NCBI RefSeq assembly: GCF_017876315.1
Contig: NZ_JAGINU010000001.1
Coordinates: forward strand, 6,386,001 to 6,450,000
Source of the DNA: Pseudonocardia parietis
GTDB lineage: Bacteria; Actinomycetota; Actinomycetes; Mycobacteriales; Pseudonocardiaceae
Reading direction: 5' to 3'
Length of the DNA: 64,000 nt
Part shown: positions 59,804-64,000 of the stretch, in pieces
Position numbering within the stretch: position 1 is the first letter of the stretch
Layout: each line of letters opens with the position of its first letter
Notes under the pieces: model-generated
What the model was told of the DNA's origin: nothing
What the model saw: the letters and a program-made list of their open reading frames with translations, nothing else
Database searches by the model: none
Translations under genes and position numbers: made by a program

Positions 59804-61165
59804 TCAGGCGGTCGGGTTCTTCTCCCGCTGGTCGAGGAAGGTCGCCTGCGAGTCGTCGAGTGCCTCCCACCACGCCGTGTGGTGGATCGGCGCCGGGGTT
59901 CCGGTACAGGGCGACGAGAAGCCCTGGTCGCGGTAACCGACGATGCTCTCGGTCTTGTGGTGCTCCCAGGTCTTGAAGTGCTCCCTGGTCAGGGCCATGT
60001 CGAAGGCGGGATAGTCGACCTCGGCGAGGAGGTCCTCGATGTGGTCGGCCTGGAAGTCGATCTGCTCCGACGGGCCGTCGAGCGAGTCCTCGCGGGCCCG
60101 CCACACCGCGATGTCCTTCTCCATCTCGGCGCGGTCCGGAAGTGTGATCCGGTCGAGTACGTAGTCGCGCGCGTACCACGCCTCGGCGTCGAACATCGTG
60201 AACGTGTAGAACTGGTCCTGCATGCTCAGGTACATCAGTTTCGGGTTGTCCACCCAGAACACGCCCTTGTACAGGTTCGGCGGATAGAGCACGTTCGATG
60301 TGCTGAGCCGCAGCGAACCGGCCATGAACGGGAAGTGGTGCCGGTATCCCGTGCAGAGGATGATCGCGTCGACGTCGCGGCTCGAACCGTCGACGAAATG
60401 CACGGTGCGGCCCTCGACGCGGTCGAGCTGCGGGAGCTCCTCGATGCCGTCGGGCCACGGGAAACTCATCGGGGCCGACCGGTAGCTGATGGTGACCGAG
60501 CGCGCTCCGTACTTCTTCGTCTGCAGGGCGATGTCCTCCGCCGAGTAGCTGCCCCCGACGACGAGGAGATCCTTGCCCGCGAACTCCTGGGAGTCGCGGA
60601 AGTCGTGCGAGTGCAGGATCCGGCCCGGGAACTGCTCGAATCCGGGGTACGACGGCACGTTCGGGACGGAGAAGTGCCCGCTGGCGACGACGACGTGGTC
60701 GAACTCCTCCTCCCGGCTCTCCCCCCGCCCGAGGTCCTCGATGATCAGCCGGAACGTGTCGCTCGTGGCATCGTGATCCACCCAGCGGACGGCCGTGTCG
60801 AATTGGATGTGCCGGCGCACGCCCGACTTCTTCGCCCGGCCGAGGATGTAGTCCTCGAGCACAGCACGGGGCGGGAACGACGGGATCGGCCGCCCGAAAT
60901 GCTCCTCGAAGGTGTAGTCGGCGAACTCCAGGCACTCCTTGGGCCCGTTCGACCACAGGTAGCGGTACATGCTCCCGTGGCACGGATCGCCGTGCTCGTC
61001 GAGACCGCTGCGCCAGGTGTAGTTCCACAGACCACCCCAGTCGCTCTGCTTCTCGAAGCAGACGAGTTCGGGGACGTCCGCGCCGCCTGCGCGGGCCCGC
61101 TCGAACGCGTGGAGCATCGCCAGGCCGCTCGGTCCGGCTCCGATGATCGCGACTCGTCCTGCCAT
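59804..61165 (-). CDS. tmm: Trimethylamine monooxygenase Tmm
   Basis: The protein has 453 residues from ATG 61165, 8 bases after GAGGA; an ATG at 61195 directly after the tdm stop is possible. FAD motif VAIIGAGPSGLAMLHAFERA, then LVCFEKQSDWGGLWNYTWRS and GSMYRYLWSNGPKECLEFAD, which are very characteristic of bacterial Tmm. The FMO motif is FPGRILHSHDFRD and the NADPH motif VVGGSYSAED. It oxidises trimethylamine to its N-oxide. It lies directly downstream of tdm. Confidence 0.94.
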   Translation of the reverse strand: MAGRVAIIGAGPSGLAMLHAFERARAGGADVPELVCFEKQSDWGGLWNYTWRSGLDEHGDPCHGSMYRYLWSNGPKECLEFADYTFEEHFGRPIPSFPPRAVLEDYILGRAKKSGVRRHIQFDTAVRWVDHDATSDTFRLIIEDLGRGESREEEFDHVVVASGHFSVPNVPSYPGFEQFPGRILHSHDFRDSQEFAGKDLLVVGGSYSAEDIALQTKKYGARSVTISYRSAPMSFPWPDGIEELPQLDRVEGRTVHFVDGSSRDVDAIILCTGYRHHFPFMAGSLRLSTSNVLYPPNLYKGVFWVDNPKLMYLSMQDQFYTFTMFDAEAWYARDYVLDRITLPDRAEMEKDIAVWRAREDSLDGPSEQIDFQADHIEDLLAEVDYPAFDMALTREHFKTWEHHKTESIVGYRDQGFSSPCTGTPAPIHHTAWWEALDDSQATFLDQREKNPTA

Positions 61166-61195
61166 GTTCTCATTCCTCGCCTCGGTGGGATCCAT

Positions 61196-63556
61196 TCACG
61201 AACGGGGCCGTTCCTTGTCCGGGTCGTAGAACGGGAACCGCACGACGCGTGCAGGAATGCGCTTGCGGTGTCCGTCGAGTTTTCCGATCTCGACGTCCGT
61301 GCCGATCTCGGCGTGCTCCACCGCGATGCGGCAGAGCGCGATGTTCTTCCGCAGGACGGGCGACCGGGTGGCGCTGGTGACGACCCCGACCTGGAACCGG
61401 CCGACGTGCACGCAGTCCCCGTGTCCGGCCGGTTCGTTGCCGTCGAGCTCCAGGCCGACCAGCGTGCGCTGCGGGCTCGCCTTGCGGGCGAGCAGCGCGT
61501 CGCGGCCGGAGAAGTCGTCCTCCTTGGTCTTGAGCGGCACGGTGAAGCCGATGCCTGCCTCGTACGGGTCGGTCTGGTCGGAGAAGTCGTAGCCGGCGAA
61601 GACCAGTCCCGACTCGATCCGCAGCATGTCCAGTGCATCGAGGCCGAGCGGGAGCATCCCGTGCGGACGGCCGGCCTCCCACACCGCGTCCCAGAGTTCC
61701 GGGCCGTGGCCGGGGTGGCACCAGAGCTCGTAGCCGAGCTCGCCGGAGTACCCGGTGCGGGACACGACGACCGGGATGCCGTTGTGGTCGCGCAGGCGGC
61801 CGATCGCGAACCGGAACCAGGTCAGGTCGGTGAACGCGGGCTGGGTGTCCGGGGTCCAGATCAGGTCGCGCAGCGCGTCGCGGCTCGCGGGGCCCTGCAC
61901 CGCGATGTTGTGCATCTGGTCGGTGGAGTGCTTCACCCACACCCGGTCCAGGCCGAGCCGCCCGGCCTGCTCGCGCAGCCACGTCCCGGTGTACTCGTCA
62001 CCGCAGACGACCCGGAAGTTGGTGTCGCCGAGCCGGAACACCGTGCAGTCGTCGATCATGCCGCCGGTCTCGTTGCAGACGGCGGAGTAGACGACCTGGC
62101 CGTGCGAGAGCTTGCGGATGTTGCGGGTGAGCCCGTACTGCAGCAGCGCCTCGGCGTCGGGCCCGAGCACCTCGAACTTGCGCAGCGGCGACAGGTCCAT
62201 CACGGCGACCCGCTCCCGGCACGCCCAGTACTCCTCCTGCGGCCCGTGCCCGTCGAAGCTCGCCGGCAGCCAGTAGCCGCGGTACTCGGTGAACTGCCGG
62301 GTGAGCGCGGAGGTCCGCGAGTGAAAGGCGGTCTGCTTGGTCAGCTTTGCCGGCTGCTCCGGGGTGACACGGTGGGCGATGGCCATGGAGAACTTCCGTT
62401 CGGCGTCGTAGACCCGGACGTGGACGTCGGTCGGGACCCAGCCGTTCGACGGGTCGACGTCGTCCGGGCACGCGGAGGTCCCGCAGACGAGATCGGTCCC
62501 GGCCCGCAGGAGCACGTAGTCCCCGGGGCGCGACCACGGCTCGTCGAAGACGAGCTGGTTGTGGCCGTCGAAGGCGGTGTTGTAGAAGAGGTTCAGCGCG
62601 GGCCACCCGGCGCGCGGGGCGATGCCGTAGCGGTCCAGCTCGGCGTTGAAGTTGTCGGTGCAGTTGACGTGGCCCGGGTAGCCCATGTCCTCGTAGTACT
62701 TCGCGTTGCACGCGAGACCGAACGTGTCGTGCCTGCCGACCGTGTCCTGGACGACCTCGATGAGGGGTTGCATGTCCTGGTCGTAGAACTTCCCGTGCAA
62801 CCCGGGCTGCGGGTACGCCTGCCCCATGAAGTACCGGGTCGCGGTGGAGTCGAGCCCGCGCTCGAGCCCCTCCTGTAGGCGGTGCGAGTGGAAGGCCAGG
62901 AAGTCCGAGCACTGCCTGCCCTCGACGTCGATGATCTGGATGTACTGGCCGGCCTTCACTTCGTAGCCCAGCGCGGTCGCGCTGTTCACCCGGAAGTCCA
63001 TGACCGGCTCGGCAAGCGGTTCGGGCAGCGGCGGTGGCGGGACGAGGCCGCGGTTCGCCCGCCGGAGCTCGATCAACAGGTCCGACGGCGGGTTCGCCTC
63101 GACCGCGTCGAGCCGCATCTCGCCACCGGGGGCTGCCACGACCACCGTCCCGGGCGCCTGCGCGGTGAACGTCTCGGTGGCACCGGCCGGCGACCACTCC
63201 CCGAACAGCCGGGCCGCGTCGAGCCGGGTGGGGTCGAGCCCCTGGCGGACGAGCTGGGCCACGACCGGGTCCGCGATCCGGGTATGGCGCCCGACGAGGG
63301 CCCGGAGCACCGTCGCCGGGCCGTCGGGCGCGATGTCGAGGACCGGCTGCTGCGTGCCCTCGAGCCGCAGCGTCGTGAGCTCGGCGACCTGGCGACCCTC
63401 CAGGTCGACGACCGTGAGCTGGTCACCGGCGGCCAGCCGGACACCGGTCAGGCCGCCGGCGCGGACCCAGTACGTCTCGAGCCCGGGCTCGGGCGAGAGC
63501 AGGCCGGGCAGCAGCAGGCGTCGACGGTCCGGCCTCCGGTCGGTCGGTACTGCCAT
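61196..63556 (-). CDS. tdm: Trimethylamine N-oxide demethylase (aldolase) Tdm, DUF1989-GcvT fusion
   Basis: The protein has 786 residues, ATG 63556 after GGAAGGGAGACG. Residues ~190-390 are the DUF1989 metal domain, which cleaves trimethylamine N-oxide to dimethylamine and formaldehyde. Its Cys residues lie at 216 (VEGRQCSDFLAF), 283, 299 (HVNCTDNF) and 358/363 (DLVCGTSACPDD). Residues ~400-786 are a GcvT/aminomethyltransferase domain (VMDLSPLRKFEVLGPDA, SRTGYSGELGYELW, GLDALDMLRIESGL) that captures formaldehyde on THF. The N-terminal ~180 residues look like a second, degenerate DUF1989 copy (TYWVRAGGLTGVRLAAGDQL). It is longer than GcvT alone, as expected for Tdm. Confidence 0.93.
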   Translation of the reverse strand: MAVPTDRRPDRRRLLLPGLLSPEPGLETYWVRAGGLTGVRLAAGDQLTVVDLEGRQVAELTTLRLEGTQQPVLDIAPDGPATVLRALVGRHTRIADPVVAQLVRQGLDPTRLDAARLFGEWSPAGATETFTAQAPGTVVVAAPGGEMRLDAVEANPPSDLLIELRRANRGLVPPPPLPEPLAEPVMDFRVNSATALGYEVKAGQYIQIIDVEGRQCSDFLAFHSHRLQEGLERGLDSTATRYFMGQAYPQPGLHGKFYDQDMQPLIEVVQDTVGRHDTFGLACNAKYYEDMGYPGHVNCTDNFNAELDRYGIAPRAGWPALNLFYNTAFDGHNQLVFDEPWSRPGDYVLLRAGTDLVCGTSACPDDVDPSNGWVPTDVHVRVYDAERKFSMAIAHRVTPEQPAKLTKQTAFHSRTSALTRQFTEYRGYWLPASFDGHGPQEEYWACRERVAVMDLSPLRKFEVLGPDAEALLQYGLTRNIRKLSHGQVVYSAVCNETGGMIDDCTVFRLGDTNFRVVCGDEYTGTWLREQAGRLGLDRVWVKHSTDQMHNIAVQGPASRDALRDLIWTPDTQPAFTDLTWFRFAIGRLRDHNGIPVVVSRTGYSGELGYELWCHPGHGPELWDAVWEAGRPHGMLPLGLDALDMLRIESGLVFAGYDFSDQTDPYEAGIGFTVPLKTKEDDFSGRDALLARKASPQRTLVGLELDGNEPAGHGDCVHVGRFQVGVVTSATRSPVLRKNIALCRIAVEHAEIGTDVEIGKLDGHRKRIPARVVRFPFYDPDKERPRS

Positions 63557-63612
63557 GGAAATCGTCTCCCTTCCTGCACGACCCGCCCGGCTCCCCCCGG
63601 GACCGGGACGGG

Positions 63613-63723
63613 TCAGAGCTTCCGGACGAACGTCCGGGCCTGGTAGAGGGCGAGCAGTGGGAGGACGATGAACAGGATCGTCGCCACGATCGGACCCGCC
63701 GGATACGCGTACCACTCACTCAT
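63613..63723 (-). CDS. 36-residue single-helix membrane peptide
   Basis: ATG 63723, with GGAGGCAGCG upstream, opens MSEWYAYPAGPIVATILFIV followed by LPLLALYQARTFVRKL and a stop. One membrane helix and a basic end. It lies between the partial transporter-like gene and tdm, 57 bases before tdm. Such short peptides are often the small subunit of a secondary transporter. I cannot name the family. Confidence 0.7.
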   Translation of the reverse strand: MSEWYAYPAGPIVATILFIVLPLLALYQARTFVRKL

Positions 63724-63733
63724 CGCTGCCTCC

Positions 63734-63806
63734 ACTCGTCGCTGCTGCTTCCGGTCGTCGCTGCTGCCTCACTCGTCGCTGCTGCCTCACTCATCGCACT
63801 GCCTCC
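63734..63806 (-). repeat. 18-base tandem repeats upstream of the small membrane peptide
   Basis: Units of about 18 bases (plus strand ACTCGTCGCTGCTGCCTC) recur about 3.5 times at 63734-63806 with small changes. On the minus strand each is close to GAGGCAGC-GCGACGAGT, resembling the ribosome-site-plus-start of the peptide gene (GAGGCAGCGATGAGTGAG). They arose by local duplication. Confidence 0.8.
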
Positions 63807-64000
63807 GACAATCCGGACTGGGCCATACGTTCACGGCCGAAACCGTTCACCTGGTAACGGAGCATGAGCTTCTCCCCGCCCCCGCCCCCGGCCCCGGCCC
63901 GGGAGGGGTCGACGTCCGCCCCCACCTCGTCGAGGAGACCGCCCGAGTAGAGGTCGGTGAGCGTCAGCCGGACGGTCCCCGCCCAGTACTCACCGGACAC
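63791..64000 (-). CDS. C-terminal end of a gene running off the window (transporter suspected)
   Basis: The frame is open at the window edge and ends at 63791. The visible ~69 residues (TVRLTLTDLYSGGLLDEVGA, a Gly-rich linker, KLMLRYQVNGFGRERMAQSG) are soluble. As the last gene before a membrane peptide and tdm/tmm, it may be a permease tail for methylated amines, but the sequence alone does not show it. Confidence 0.45.
   Translation of the reverse strand: MSGEYWAGTVRLTLTDLYSGGLLDEVGADVDPSRAGAGGGGGEKLMLRYQVNGFGRERMAQSGLSEAVR

Noticed and set aside
59786..62878. A 1030-codon open frame on the plus strand over tmm and tdm
   Set aside because: It is the complement of two firmly identified genes. 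High GC content makes such long false frames common.

Overview
The window is very GC-rich actinobacterial chromosome. Supporting signs are GTG starts, GTGA/ATGA stop-start overlaps, a DUF3090 / SCO1664-family / MSMEG_4193-family cassette, an actinobacterial tRNA-Leu, and aerobic CO dehydrogenase next to trimethylamine genes. Pseudonocardia or a close relative is the best guess. This rests on gene content and style, not on a database search.

Layout. 1-7.9 kb: housekeeping genes (helicase C-terminus, SCO1664, DUF3090, phosphomutase, uppP, aldo/keto reductase, DUF5703, VOC, SDR, M20 peptidase). 8.0-10.7 kb: tRNA-Leu(GAG) whose 3' end overlaps a serine-recombinase remnant, then an IS3 element joining unrelated gene fragments. 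10.8-28.3 kb: two head-to-head aerobic (Mo-Cu type) CO dehydrogenase operons. Operon A (minus) is coxM-coxS-coxL-XdhC/YHS-coxD-coxE. Operon B (plus) is small ORF-coxM-coxS-coxL-coxG followed by five tiny single-helix membrane proteins. A second coxD-coxE pair and a LysR regulator follow. Both CoxL proteins carry the form I AYxCSFR loop, so both look like true CO dehydrogenases. 28.5-34.7 kb: a Ros/MucR-like zinc-finger gene split by an IS21 element whose istB is itself split by an IS3 element, then an IS110. 34.9-37.5 kb: an XdhC gene and, divergently, an aldolase-like protein without catalytic lysines. A palindrome TTAAGC-N4-GCTTAG lies in the middle of the coxA/coxB divergent promoter region and again in the XdhC/aldolase one, with a weaker copy before lysR. 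This suggests one CO regulon.

37.5-48.0 kb is a mobile-element graveyard: IS5, truncated IS3, a group II intron cut at its 3' end, ISAs1 split by IS110, IS1634 split by a second IS5, and the stump of a PIN toxin beside its antitoxin. 48.7-55.6 kb holds kynA-kynU, a RibD-like protein with an apparent internal deletion, a divergent Baeyer-Villiger monooxygenase/TetR pair, a membrane protein, a cupin and a VOC protein. 55.6-64.0 kb is a minus-strand C1/trimethylamine operon: transporter-like C-terminus, 36-aa membrane peptide, tdm, tmm, FAD oxidoreductase, purU, folD, nitronate-monooxygenase-like.

How the genes work together. CoxLMS oxidises CO. CoxD, CoxE and XdhC-type proteins are the maturation set for the cofactor. 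CoxG and probably the small membrane proteins connect the enzyme to the membrane. Tmm turns trimethylamine into its N-oxide, and Tdm splits that to dimethylamine and formaldehyde, which its GcvT domain can load on tetrahydrofolate. FolD then converts methylene- to formyl-tetrahydrofolate, and PurU releases formate. The window thus pairs CO oxidation with methylated-amine C1 metabolism.
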